Below, in pieces: positions 1 through 8,135 of a stretch of 64,000 bases of DNA. Both the position numbers and the translations under genes were made by a program. Under the pieces are notes generated by a model, which was given only the letters and a program-made list of their open reading frames with translations, had not been told where the DNA came from and did not search any database. Every line of letters starts with the position of its first letter. The stretch's first letter is position 1. The DNA comes from Hyphomicrobiales bacterium (GTDB lineage: Bacteria; Pseudomonadota; Alphaproteobacteria; Rhizobiales; Rhizobiaceae), in contig UCIT01000007.1 of assembly GCA_900472625.1 (NCBI GenBank), positions 124,001 to 188,000 of the forward strand. Direction: 5' to 3'.

Positions 1-1
1 A

Positions 2-1171
2 TGGTCGGAGAAGATCCGTATCGGATATCTGTCGAGCGACTTCTTCGAGCATCATGCGACGATGAAGCTGATCGGACGGGTGCTGGAGCTTCATGACAGC
101 AGCCGTTTCGACGTGACGCTGTATTGTCATACCAATCCGAAGAACCTCGCCACAAACACGTTCGACCGCAGCCGCTGGGGTCGGATCGTCGAGTTGGAAG
201 GGGTTTCAGACGCCGAGGCTGCCGCCAAGATGCGGCAGGACGGCATCGACATCCTCGTGGACCTCAAGGGCCCGACGTTCGAGACGCGCTACCAGATCCT
301 CAATCACGGCGGTGCGCCTGTCCAGATGTCCTGGATCGGATACCCCGGCAGCACCCGCAATACCGATCTGGACTACGTTATCGGAGACCGGTTCGTTCTG
401 CCCGATACGTCAAAGCCGAACTATCATGAGAAGTTCGTTCATCTGCCGGATACCTACCAGCCGAACGATCCGGTGGGTCGGCCGAAGCCGGAACCGGTTA
501 CCCGCGCGCAGTACGGCCTGCCGGACGACAAGTTCGTCTTCGCGTCGTTCAACGCCGGGCGCAAGATCACGCCCGAGGCTGTCGACGTCTGGTGCAATAT
601 CCTGCGCCGGGCTCCTGACAGCGTTCTGTGGATGCTCGCCGCATCGAAGGCGAGCGAGGCGAACCTTCGGGAATATTTCAAGAAGCAAGGCATCCCCACG
701 AAGCGCGTGGTCTTCTGCTCACACGCCGATTATCAGCGGCACATCGACCGCCAGCAGGCCGCCGATCTGGCGCTGGATACCTGGCCCTATAACGGTCACA
801 CCACGACCTCCGAGCAGCTCTGGGGCGGCTTGCCCGTACTGACGCTCAAGGGTACTAACTTCGCCTCGCGCGTCAGCGAGAGCCTGCTCAACGCGCTCGG
901 GCTGCCGGAACTGGTTGCCGCGGACGTGCAGGCCTATGAAGACATGGCCGTCGCCCTCTATAACGACCGGGACCGCGTCACCGCCTTCAAGCAGACGATC
1001 GCAGACAACAGGCTGATCAAGCCGCTGTTCGACGCCGAACGGTTCTGCCGACACCTTGAGACGGCCTATGAGCTGGCCGTCGAGCGCGCCAAGCAGGGTC
1101 TGGCGCCCGATCACTTCGCGGTGCCGGCGCTTCCCGAGCGGACCGCGCCGTTCGCGACAGCAGCCTTCTGA
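2..1171 (+). CDS. O-GlcNAc transferase-like (GT41) glycosyltransferase, 5' truncated
   Basis: The reading frame is open from base 2, so the true start lies outside the window. The first visible residues (WSEKIRIGYLSSDFFEHHAT) match the start of the catalytic half of SPINDLY/OGT family-41 transferases. The later stretches MSWIGYPGST, FASFNAGRKITPE and DTWPYNGHTTTSEQLWGGLPV are the conserved nucleotide-sugar site. Bacterial relatives usually carry N-terminal TPR repeats, which would be upstream. The family moves a sugar from a UDP-sugar to protein. The gene converges on fliP and the two share a terminator. A link to flagellin glycosylation is an inference from position only. Confidence 0.85.
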   Translation, partial: WSEKIRIGYLSSDFFEHHATMKLIGRVLELHDSSRFDVTLYCHTNPKNLATNTFDRSRWGRIVELEGVSDAEAAAKMRQDGIDILVDLKGPTFETRYQILNHGGAPVQMSWIGYPGSTRNTDLDYVIGDRFVLPDTSKPNYHEKFVHLPDTYQPNDPVGRPKPEPVTRAQYGLPDDKFVFASFNAGRKITPEAVDVWCNILRRAPDSVLWMLAASKASEANLREYFKKQGIPTKRVVFCSHADYQRHIDRQQAADLALDTWPYNGHTTTSEQLWGGLPVLTLKGTNFASRVSESLLNALGLPELVAADVQAYEDMAVALYNDRDRVTAFKQTIADNRLIKPLFDAERFCRHLETAYELAVERAKQGLAPDHFAVPALPERTAPFATAAF

Positions 1172-1197
1172 CGGGGCACACGCCGTTCACATGAAGA

Positions 1198-1235
1198 CAA
1201 AGAAGCCGGCGATCACACGATCGCCGGCTTCTTTG
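1198..1235. terminator. Bidirectional rho-independent terminator
   Basis: A 17-bp perfect stem (1198-1214 with 1219-1235) with an ACAC loop has A-rich and T-rich flanks on both strands. It sits between the convergent glycosyltransferase gene and fliP, so it can end both transcripts. Confidence 0.85.
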
Positions 1236-1275
1236 TTTGATGAGATCGTCCGGTCGTTTCTGGGACGCGAACGTT

Positions 1276-2013
1276 TTAGTGGAACGAGCGTACGAGACTG
1301 CCGACGAGCAAATTCCAGCCGTCGATCAGCACGAAGAAAAGGATCTTGAACGGCAGGGAGATCGATGTCGGCGGCAGCATCATCATGCCCATGGCCATGG
1401 TGATGGTCGCAACGATCAGGTCGATGACCAGGAAGGGCAGAACCACAAGGAAGCCGATTTCGAAACCGCGCCGGATTTCCGAGATCATGAAGGCCGGGAC
1501 GAGGACGCGATAGTCGATCGTCTGGCTGGTATCGATGGTCTGGCCGCGTTCACGCGCCAGATCGACGAACAGCGCCAGATCCTTCTCGCGGGTATTGCGG
1601 GTCATGAAGGTGCGGAACGGTTCGGCGATGCGCTCGACGGCCTGCTGCTCGTTGATCTGATTGGACAGCAACGGCTGGACGCCGGTCTGCCAGGCCTGAT
1701 CGAAGGTCGGCTGCATGACGTAGAAGGTCATGAACAGCGACAGCGACAGCAGGATCATGTTCGAGGGGGTCGATGCGAGGCCGAGGCCCGTTCGCAGGAT
1801 CGAAAAGGCGATGACGAAGCGCGGAAAGCTGGTCACCATGATGAGGATGCCAGGCGCGACGGAAAGGACGGTCAGAAGGCCGAAGGTTCGGATGATCCAC
1901 GCTGCAACCGAACCGTCTACCGGCAGGTTCAACAGATTCGATGGGAGCTGCTGCGCATGCGCCAGCTCCGGGACCGCCATCATGGCAGCCAAGATCACGA
2001 GGAATCGAATCAT
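1276..2013 (-). CDS. fliP: Flagellar export gate protein FliP
   Basis: This 245-residue protein is a core channel subunit of the flagellar type III export gate, in the inner membrane. It has an N-terminal signal sequence (to about AHA, residue 20) and four hydrophobic segments. Family landmarks include VTSFPRFVIAFSILRTGLG, PSNMILLSLSLFMTF and the C-terminal PFLVIDLIVATITMAMGM. Its ATG overlaps the fliL stop by four bases, so it is the last gene of the flgB-fliP operon, just before a strong terminator. Rhizobia keep fliP here, away from fliQR. Confidence 0.97.
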   Translation of the reverse strand: MIRFLVILAAMMAVPELAHAQQLPSNLLNLPVDGSVAAWIIRTFGLLTVLSVAPGILIMVTSFPRFVIAFSILRTGLGLASTPSNMILLSLSLFMTFYVMQPTFDQAWQTGVQPLLSNQINEQQAVERIAEPFRTFMTRNTREKDLALFVDLARERGQTIDTSQTIDYRVLVPAFMISEIRRGFEIGFLVVLPFLVIDLIVATITMAMGMMMLPPTSISLPFKILFFVLIDGWNLLVGSLVRSFH

Positions 2014-2528
2014 TCGATGACGAAGGTCCTGAACATGATCTTCGATACGCGTCCCTGCGCACGAAGGTCAACACGCTCCTGGATGTCATCCCTAAGATAT
2101 TCGAAGCCGCGCGGACCCTCGATCTGCTGCAGCGAAACCGTTCTGATGTAGGACAGGATATCCTGGTGGATGTCCTCCGACAGTTTTACATCCGGCGGCC
2201 CATTGAAAAGCAGGGCGACTTCAAGACGAACCCAGTTTTCCGACGGGTAGGCAAGATTCGAGGTGATCGGCTCGAGCTGGACGACATTGTTGGCTTCCGT
2301 CGAGATCTTCGGCAGCCCGGCCTCGCCTTCCTTCTTCTGCTCGGCGGCGCCCGCGGCCTCTTTGGCCTGCTCTTCCTGCTGCGCGCCCTTGATGTTCGGC
2401 GCGATCATGCCGCCAACGACCCAGCCGCCGCCGCCGCCAAGCAGCGTCAGGACGGCAAGGCCGATGATCGTCATCATCATCGCCGACTTCTTCTTCGGCT
2501 GGCCTTCGGTACCTTCGGAATCCGCCAT
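2010..2528 (-). CDS. fliL: Flagellar basal body-associated protein FliL
   Basis: The 172-residue protein has a short cytoplasmic N-terminus, one membrane span (about residues 17-39, IIGLAVLTLLGGGGGWVVGG) and a periplasmic domain ending IMFRTFVIE, as in FliL. FliL surrounds the stator and modulates motor torque. The linker after the span is unusually rich in Glu, Ala and Lys (about residues 48-68). The gene follows flgH by 11 bases and overlaps fliP by ATGA. Confidence 0.95.
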   Translation of the reverse strand: MADSEGTEGQPKKKSAMMMTIIGLAVLTLLGGGGGWVVGGMIAPNIKGAQQEEQAKEAAGAAEQKKEGEAGLPKISTEANNVVQLEPITSNLAYPSENWVRLEVALLFNGPPDVKLSEDIHQDILSYIRTVSLQQIEGPRGFEYLRDDIQERVDLRAQGRVSKIMFRTFVIE

Positions 2529-2539
2529 CGTGTCAAACC

Positions 2540-3256
2540 TTAGAGTGGCGAGAGCAGGTCGACGGCCTGCTGGCCGCGCGGGGGCTGCTGCACTTCCATC
2601 AGACGGCCGCGGCCGCCGTAGGAGATGCGGGCTTCGGCGATCTTTTCGTAGGAAATCTGGTTCTCGGCGGTAACATCCTGCGGACGCACAATACCGGCGA
2701 CGTTCAGGATGCGGAGCTCCTGGTTCAGGCGTACTTCCTGTGAACCGCTGACAACAAGGTTACCGTTCTCCAGGATGCCGGTAACGACCGCAGCGACCAT
2801 CAGGGTCAACTTGTCGGTGCGCTCGATTTTGCCCTTGCCGTCGGTGCTGGTGTCGGAACCATAGGTCACGTCGGTTTTCGAGGATGGGTTCCAGCCGAGG
2901 AGGTTGGCTTCGGCGTCCCAGTTCAGACCGCTGCTGTTGGTGCGGCTGCGGTTGGTGTTGTTCTCGAACGAACCCTTGTCGTTGATCGAGATGTTGACGG
3001 TCAGGATATCGCCGACGTTGAGCGCGCGTGCGTCCTTGAACAGAGCCGCTTGCGAATCACTCCACAGCGAATAGCCCTGCGCGACCTGTCGCGGCTGCTT
3101 GGGATACATCGACATCTGCTGTGTCTGGCCATAGGCAAGACCGCTGCCGATCGGGCTCATGGCCGGCGCACGGCCGATTTCGTTGATCGCCTGCGGAGAC
3201 TGGCAGCCGGCCAGAATGGCTACGGCGGCGATCGCGGCCGGGAGACGCTTGTTCAT
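2540..3256 (-). CDS. flgH: Flagellar L-ring lipoprotein FlgH
   Basis: FlgH forms the outer-membrane ring of the basal body. The 238-residue product has a lipoprotein signal ending LAGC, with Cys18 the likely lipidated residue. The FlgH core follows (SLWSDSQAALFKDARALNVGD, ASTRSR-like NRSRTNSSG region, and ILNVAGIVRPQDV near the end). The start at 3256 is chosen because it gives this lipobox and overlaps the motE stop in ATGA; the longer open frame upstream is only a shadow of motE. Confidence 0.95.
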   Translation of the reverse strand: MNKRLPAAIAAVAILAGCQSPQAINEIGRAPAMSPIGSGLAYGQTQQMSMYPKQPRQVAQGYSLWSDSQAALFKDARALNVGDILTVNISINDKGSFENNTNRSRTNSSGLNWDAEANLLGWNPSSKTDVTYGSDTSTDGKGKIERTDKLTLMVAAVVTGILENGNLVVSGSQEVRLNQELRILNVAGIVRPQDVTAENQISYEKIAEARISYGGRGRLMEVQQPPRGQQAVDLLSPL

Positions 3257-3801
3257 GATGGGTCCTTCGACGTATTGGGATCGGACGCGCTGGCGATGAT
3301 GTTGGCGATGACCGCCGCCTTTTGAGGATCCATCTCGTTCAGGATCAAGCTCGACTGCGACGCGTTCAGCCGCATGATGACGGCAGCGGCGACTTCGATC
3401 TTGACCTGTTGCAGCTGCTGCGCGGCGGCGTCCGGCTTCATTTTCTTGTAGATATCGGTGAGGTTGGCTTCCGCCTGCTTCAGGAAGTCGTCGCGGCGCT
3501 TCAGCCAATCCTGATATTCATCGCGGCGCTTCTGCATCTCGGCGACGCGGCTGTCGACATCCGCGCGCAACTTCTCCAGCTCCTGCTTCTGCAGGAGGTA
3601 GCGCTGATCGCGCGCGGGTTCGGCGATGTTGCTGCAGAACTGCTTGATTTCCTCTTCCGAGGTCAGATCACCGCCAGCGGCGGTGCGGGCCTCCTGCGCG
3701 AAGGCGCCGGGGATTGTCAGCATCACGACGGCTGCTGCCGGCAGGGCCAGGCGCTTGACCAGTTCTGCAACGGTCATGTCAGCGAAAGAAAATCTGATCA
3801 T
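3253..3801 (-). CDS. motE: MotE-like periplasmic motility protein (MotC chaperone)
   Basis: The 182-residue protein has an N-terminal hydrophobic signal (LALPAAAVVMLTIPGAFA). A long charged coiled coil follows (about residues 50-120, QKQELEKLRADVDSR...). The C-terminal MgtE_N/MotE-like helical segment reads AAAVIMRLNASQSSLILNEMDPQKAAVIAN. In Sinorhizobium meliloti MotE is a periplasmic chaperone for the stator protein MotC. The start overlaps the flgI stop by ATGA; a start eight codons later (MTVAELV) would shorten the pre-signal region and is also possible. The position between flgI and flgH matches other rhizobia. Confidence 0.85.
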   Translation of the reverse strand: MIRFSFADMTVAELVKRLALPAAAVVMLTIPGAFAQEARTAAGGDLTSEEEIKQFCSNIAEPARDQRYLLQKQELEKLRADVDSRVAEMQKRRDEYQDWLKRRDDFLKQAEANLTDIYKKMKPDAAAQQLQQVKIEVAAAVIMRLNASQSSLILNEMDPQKAAVIANIIASASDPNTSKDPS

Positions 3802-4919
3802 TGCAGAACGAGCTCCGCTTGCAGTGCGCCGGCCGACTTGATTCCCTGGAGAATGGCGATGATGCCGTCGGGCTTGACGCCGATGTTGTTGAGACCGGCC
3901 ACCAGTGTTTTCAGGTCGGGTCCGTCGATCAGCGCAACATTCCCACCAGTTTTCTGCGCGGTGATATCGGTCTGCGGCTGGACGGCGGTGACGCCGCGCG
4001 AGAAGGGCTCGGGCTGGATGACCTGCGGCGTCTCGTTGACCTGAACGGTCAGCGTGCCGTAGCTGACGGCGACCGGAGACACGCGCACGTCGGCGCCAAT
4101 GACGATGGTGCCCGTCCGCTCGTTGATGACGACCTTGGCGGGCGTATCCGTCTCGACCGCGAGATTCTCGATATCGGCCATCAGGCGCGTAAGATCGGCT
4201 TCCCGGGGCTTCTGGACGATAACTTCCTGCGCATCCTTGGGCTCGGCAACCGGGCCGCCGAAGCGAACGCGGGCATAACCGTTGACGACATCGGCGATGC
4301 GCACGGCGGTCGAGAAGTCGGGATTGCGCAGCTGCAGGACGAGGTTGATGGAATCCTTGAAGCGCGAGGGGAGTTCGCGTTCGATGATCGCACCGCCGGG
4401 CACGCGGCCGGCGGTGGTGACGCCTTCGGTCACGGACGAGGCCTGACCCTGGGCCGTGAAGCCGGAGACGACAACGGACCCCTGGGCGACGGCATAGATC
4501 TGGCCGTCGGCGCCGGAGAGCGAGGTCATGACCAGCGTGCCGCCGCGCAGCGAGGTGGCATCGCCGAGCGAACTGACGTTGACGTCGAGGCGGCTGCCGG
4601 GGCTGGCGAATGGCGGCAGGTTGGCGGTGACCATGACGGCCGCCGTATTCTTGGCGTTGGACTGGCCGCCCTGCGTGGAGATACCGAGGTTCTGCAGCAT
4701 GGCGCGCATGGACTGCTCGGTGAACGGCGACGAACGGAAGCCGTCGCCGGTCGCCTGCAGGCCGACGATCAGGCCGTAGCCGATCAGCTGGTTGTCGCGG
4801 CCCGCCTGCAGCGAGGCGATGTCCTTGATGCGCGAACTCATGGCGGCAGCGGGTGCTACAGCCACAAAATTCGGCGCCAGCAGCACGAGCGCGAGGAGGA
4901 GACGAGAGATGATCTTCAT
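3798..4919 (-). CDS. flgI: Flagellar P-ring protein FlgI
   Basis: This 373-residue protein is secreted to the periplasm and forms the P ring around the rod. A cleavable signal covers residues 1 to about 26 (LLLALVLLAPNFVAVAPAAA). The mature protein opens with the family hallmark SRIKDIASLQAGRDNQLIGYGLIVGLQATGD, and ends LVAGLNNIGVKPDGIIAILQGIKSAGALQAELVLQ. The start was placed at the ATG giving the signal peptide and overlapping flgA; an open frame extends upstream through flgA but has no FlgI character. Confidence 0.97.
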   Translation of the reverse strand: MKIISRLLLALVLLAPNFVAVAPAAAMSSRIKDIASLQAGRDNQLIGYGLIVGLQATGDGFRSSPFTEQSMRAMLQNLGISTQGGQSNAKNTAAVMVTANLPPFASPGSRLDVNVSSLGDATSLRGGTLVMTSLSGADGQIYAVAQGSVVVSGFTAQGQASSVTEGVTTAGRVPGGAIIERELPSRFKDSINLVLQLRNPDFSTAVRIADVVNGYARVRFGGPVAEPKDAQEVIVQKPREADLTRLMADIENLAVETDTPAKVVINERTGTIVIGADVRVSPVAVSYGTLTVQVNETPQVIQPEPFSRGVTAVQPQTDITAQKTGGNVALIDGPDLKTLVAGLNNIGVKPDGIIAILQGIKSAGALQAELVLQ

Positions 4920-5401
4920 TTCGAGGCCACGTGTATTGTGCCGTCGGCGAGCACGGTGCCGCTGACAATAACGCCGGAGTCCATGTTGCGGACGCGGATG
5001 AGCTGACCCGTCATACCATCTTCCAGCGGTGAGCCTGCGGCCGAAATGGCCATAGAGCCGAGCTTGAAGACGAGACGAATGTTGGAGCCGCGCGTCACCG
5101 TATAGGGATCGCGCAGCGCCGATACGGAGATGGTGCGCCCCGGAAGCAGGGTGCGCTTGGAGATCCGGCCGTTCACCTCGTCGATGGACTTGGCATAATC
5201 GCCTGCCAGGTTCGGGTTGGTGACCTCGACCTCCTGCAATTGGCCGCCGGAGATGGTTTCGCCGGGATAGATGGTTGTCGTCGGGACGACGGCATAGCCC
5301 ATGGCGGTCGCGGCATGCGCAGCCGGTGCTGCGAGCGCGACGGCTGCAACGATGGCGGCTCTTGCCCAGCGGCGAAGGCTTTCTATCCGGCAAAACATCA
5401 T
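4916..5401 (-). CDS. flgA: Flagellar P-ring assembly chaperone FlgA
   Basis: The 161-residue protein has a signal peptide (about residues 10-31, ending AAHAA) and an SAF-like domain with the pattern ...TIYPGETISGGQLQEVEV and LLPGRTISVSALRDP. The C-terminus VRNMDSGVIVSGTVLADGTIHV is typical of FlgA. FlgA helps FlgI assemble in the periplasm. It lies 17 bases after flgG and overlaps flgI by four. It is shorter than enteric FlgA (about 219 residues), as is usual for rhizobia. Confidence 0.93.
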   Translation of the reverse strand: MMFCRIESLRRWARAAIVAAVALAAPAAHAATAMGYAVVPTTTIYPGETISGGQLQEVEVTNPNLAGDYAKSIDEVNGRISKRTLLPGRTISVSALRDPYTVTRGSNIRLVFKLGSMAISAAGSPLEDGMTGQLIRVRNMDSGVIVSGTVLADGTIHVASK

Positions 5402-5418
5402 GTTTCGGCCCTTCCCTG

Positions 5419-6207
5419 TTACTTCAGGTTCTTGCTGACGATGGAGGCCATTTCGTCGGCGGTGGTGATGACTTTGGAGTTCATTTCGTAAGCGCGCTGG
5501 GCCGAGATCAACTCGGTGATTTCCTTGACCGGATCGACGTTCGACGATTCAAGGTAGCTCTGCTTGAGATAGCCGTAGCCCTCTTCGTCAGGCGTGCCGA
5601 CAACCGGCTGGCCGGAAGCGGGCGTTTCCTGGAACAGGTTGTCGCCGAGCGGCTTCAGGCCGGCCTCGTTGACGAAGTCGGCGATCTGCAGCTGGCCGAG
5701 CGTGGTCGGTGTGGTGCCGCCCGGCAGCATGGCCGTCACTTCGCCTGAGCGGCTGATGGTGAGGTCGGTGGAGCCGGTCGGAATGGTGATGTTCGGGGCG
5801 ACCGTGTAACCGTCGATCGTGACGATCTGGCCGGTCTCGTTCTTGTTGAAGGCGCCGGCGCGGGTATAGAGCGTTGTGCCGTCGGGCGCCTGAATCTGGA
5901 AGAAGCCGCGGCCGACGAGGGCGACGTCGAGGTCGTTGCCGGTCTGCGCCAATTCGCCCTGGATGTGCAGGTTGCGGACAGCCGACGTCTGGACGCCGAG
6001 ACCGATGTTGGCGCCTTCGGGCACGATCGCCTGGTTGGCGCGGTTGGAAACGCCGGAGGCGCGCTGCGTCTGGTAAAGCAGGTCCGTGAATTCCGCGCGG
6101 GCGCGCTTGAAGCCTGTCGTATTGATGTTCGCGATGTTGTTGGCGATGACTTCAAGATTGGTCTGCTGGGCATCCATGCCCGTGGCAGCAATGGCGAGCG
6201 CTCTCAT
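5419..6207 (-). CDS. flgG: Flagellar distal rod protein FlgG
   Basis: The protein is 262 residues, the standard FlgG length. The N-terminal rod motif reads [38 protein letters not shown]. The middle has [22 protein letters not shown], and the C-terminal helix ends [27 protein letters not shown]. FlgG forms the outer part of the rod and is exported without a cleaved signal. It sits between fliE and flgA in the rod operon. Confidence 0.97.
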   Translation of the reverse strand: MRALAIAATGMDAQQTNLEVIANNIANINTTGFKRARAEFTDLLYQTQRASGVSNRANQAIVPEGANIGLGVQTSAVRNLHIQGELAQTGNDLDVALVGRGFFQIQAPDGTTLYTRAGAFNKNETGQIVTIDGYTVAPNITIPTGSTDLTISRSGEVTAMLPGGTTPTTLGQLQIADFVNEAGLKPLGDNLFQETPASGQPVVGTPDEEGYGYLKQSYLESSNVDPVKEITELISAQRAYEMNSKVITTADEMASIVSKNLK

Positions 6208-6226
6208 GGCTTATTCCTTAAATCAA

Positions 6227-6556
6227 CTACATCTGCATCTTGGTGACTTCGAGGAAGGACGAAACGACCTTGTCTCGAATGGCGATGGCGGTCTGGAGGG
6301 TCTGCTGCGCCTGCATCACGGCATCGACGACTTCACGTGTCGAAGCCGTCCCGTTGATGCCTGCAAATGACATGCTTTCCGCGCTCTTCAGCGTGTTGAC
6401 CGCGCCATTGGCAACGTTGCCGAGAACAGACGCGAAGCTGGCATCGTTCGTTGCACTTTGCGAGGACGAGGAGGCTTCCGTTTTCCCAAGATCGACACCT
6501 GCGAGATCGCGCGTGACCGAGAGGGAGCTGAGGCTGTTTATGCTGTTGATCATCAC
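6227..6556 (-). CDS. fliE: Flagellar hook-basal body protein FliE
   Basis: FliE links the MS ring to the rod. The 109-residue product has the FliE C-terminus with [30 protein letters not shown] (here [20 protein letters not shown]), and a Ser-rich N-terminus. Its start codon overlaps the flgC stop by four bases, so translation is probably coupled. Confidence 0.95.
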   Translation of the reverse strand: MMINSINSLSSLSVTRDLAGVDLGKTEASSSSQSATNDASFASVLGNVANGAVNTLKSAESMSFAGINGTASTREVVDAVMQAQQTLQTAIAIRDKVVSSFLEVTKMQM

Positions 6557-6969
6557 TGGCTCTTCAGAAGGTCGATCGTCGACGAGACGAGATCACGGGT
6601 TTGCTTGATCACCTGGAGGTTGGCATCATAGGAGCGGTTGGCTTCCCGCATGTCAGCCATTTCGACCAGCATATTGACGTTGGGCAGCTTCACCACGCCC
6701 TTGGCATCAGCCGCAGGATTGTTCGGATCGTATTCGGTGCTGAACTTCGATTCATCGACACCCAGTTTCTTGACGTTGACCGTCTTGAGGCCGTTCGCAT
6801 GATCCATTGCCTCACCGAAGGTGATGGTCTTGCGGCGGTAGGGGTCGGCGCCGGGGGTATCACCGGTCGAGCGGGCGTTGGCGATGTTTTCAGAGACGAT
6901 GCGCAGGCGCGTGGATTGCGCTTCCAGGCCGGACGATGCGATTTTCGAAGCTGCTGTCAAAGGATCCAT
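6553..6969 (-). CDS. flgC: Flagellar proximal rod protein FlgC
   Basis: The 138-residue protein carries the rod N-terminal motif [20 protein letters not shown]. The C-terminal motif is [32 protein letters not shown]. Both are diagnostic of FlgC. It follows flgB by four bases and overlaps fliE. It is exported through the flagellar type III system and polymerises in the proximal rod. Confidence 0.96.
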   Translation of the reverse strand: MDPLTAASKIASSGLEAQSTRLRIVSENIANARSTGDTPGADPYRRKTITFGEAMDHANGLKTVNVKKLGVDESKFSTEYDPNNPAADAKGVVKLPNVNMLVEMADMREANRSYDANLQVIKQTRDLVSSTIDLLKSQ

Positions 6970-6973
6970 GATC

Positions 6974-7366
6974 TTAGCTCTTCACCGTCATCAGCATCAT
7001 TCGATTGAAAGAGCTGATCAGCGATGTGTTCAGCTCGTACTGGCGCTTGATTTCGCCGGATTTGGAAAGCTCCTCGGCCAGACCGACCGTGTTACCGGAT
7101 TCCTGCACGCCGACCTCCTGATCAAGGGCCGCTTCCTTGATGTCGATATCGTTCTTGGTGCTCAGATCGTTGCCGCTCAGGTGCGCCGGATCGGTCCGCG
7201 CCATCGTCACGTCGGATTTGTCGAGCACGGCCTGGAACGGCGTGATGTCCTTGGCGTGATATTTGGGCGTATTGGCGTTGGCGATGTTGCCGGCGACGAC
7301 TTCCTGACGAATCGTCAGCCATTCAGCCTGCCGCGAGGCCAAGTCGAAAAGTTGAATCGATTGCAT
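6974..7366 (-). CDS. flgB: Flagellar proximal rod protein FlgB
   Basis: This is the first gene of the ten-gene flgB-fliP operon. The 130-residue protein shows [25 protein letters not shown] near the N-terminus, the FlgB rod motif, and a C-terminal helix [25 protein letters not shown] strong terminator lies about 110 bases upstream, so the operon promoter should be in the interval 7367-7478. Confidence 0.95.
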   Translation of the reverse strand: MQSIQLFDLASRQAEWLTIRQEVVAGNIANANTPKYHAKDITPFQAVLDKSDVTMARTDPAHLSGNDLSTKNDIDIKEAALDQEVGVQESGNTVGLAEELSKSGEIKRQYELNTSLISSFNRMMLMTVKS

Positions 7367-7478
7367 GGGAACTCTCCGTTTTTACTGACCTGACCCTACG
7401 GCGGTAATCTTGCGTCAGACTTACGGAAAAGACGGTCCTGATTTAGCTGGACCGGAAGTTCGGGCGATCATCAAACAA

Positions 7479-7509
7479 AAAGGGCTTCCTCACGGTCAGG
7501 AAGCCCTTT
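7479..7509 (-). terminator. Rho-independent terminator after orf184
   Basis: A 12-bp perfect stem (7479-7490 with 7498-7509) has a 7-base loop. On the minus strand it is followed by a T-rich run (TTTTTGTTTGA). It separates flgF-fliI-orf184 from flgB onwards. Confidence 0.85.
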
Positions 7510-7538
7510 CAAGCGTGCGCTCAGTCGGTGCGGGAACG

Positions 7539-8093
7539 TCAGTTGTGCCCGTAGACTTCGCCCTTCGAGGTGACGATGACCCATTTCCCGTCGCGCTGCT
7601 CCAACGTTGCGAGACGGCTTTCGTCCGGCAAGATCGAGCCGACGCGAACGACGTACATGCCAGATGTGTCCTCGATTAGCGCCCTGCCGTTTGCGACGTG
7701 CAGCAGACGGAATCCCGACTTGCCTGGGAATGGCTGCTCTTCGGCCGGCGCACCCTTGGTGTCTTCCTTGCCGATGCTGGAGACCGTCGCGGTGGTCAGC
7801 GGATCGACTGGTATGTCGGGTTTGACTTCCGGTGGCTTGCTGTTGGCGATTGCCAGCGGCGAGACGCTGAAGACGTTGCGGGCCGGCCAGTCCGGCAGCT
7901 CGCGGGTGCGATCGCCCTCGGCGACGTTGATGCCGAACTTGCCTTCGTTGAGGAAGACGTACCACGGGAAGATCGCCGATGCGCCGGCAAGCGCAAGACC
8001 GGCGATGGTCAATGCACGATCGTTGAAGGTCGTCCTGCGACGACCTTCCGGCTTCAGCGGGGGAATCTTCTCGTCATCGTCGAAATCGGTCAC
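7539..8093 (-). CDS. Conserved flagellar-operon protein of unknown function
   Basis: I do not recognise a characterised function. The 184-residue protein has a basic N-terminus, one membrane span at about residues 27-48 (LTIAGLALAGASAIFPWYVFL) and an outside domain. It ends with a compact beta-rich segment (LLHVANGRALIEDTSGMYVVRVGSILPDESRLATLEQRDGKWVIVTSKG), so it is probably an inner-membrane protein with a periplasmic domain. It follows fliI by 42 bases and precedes a terminator. An unnamed gene in this position occurs in other rhizobial flagellar clusters. Confidence 0.85.
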   Translation of the reverse strand: MTDFDDDEKIPPLKPEGRRRTTFNDRALTIAGLALAGASAIFPWYVFLNEGKFGINVAEGDRTRELPDWPARNVFSVSPLAIANSKPPEVKPDIPVDPLTTATVSSIGKEDTKGAPAEEQPFPGKSGFRLLHVANGRALIEDTSGMYVVRVGSILPDESRLATLEQRDGKWVIVTSKGEVYGHN

Positions 8094-8135
8094 GTGCGGT
8101 CTTTCTATCTTCCAACGGTCGGTCTTTGAAAATGG

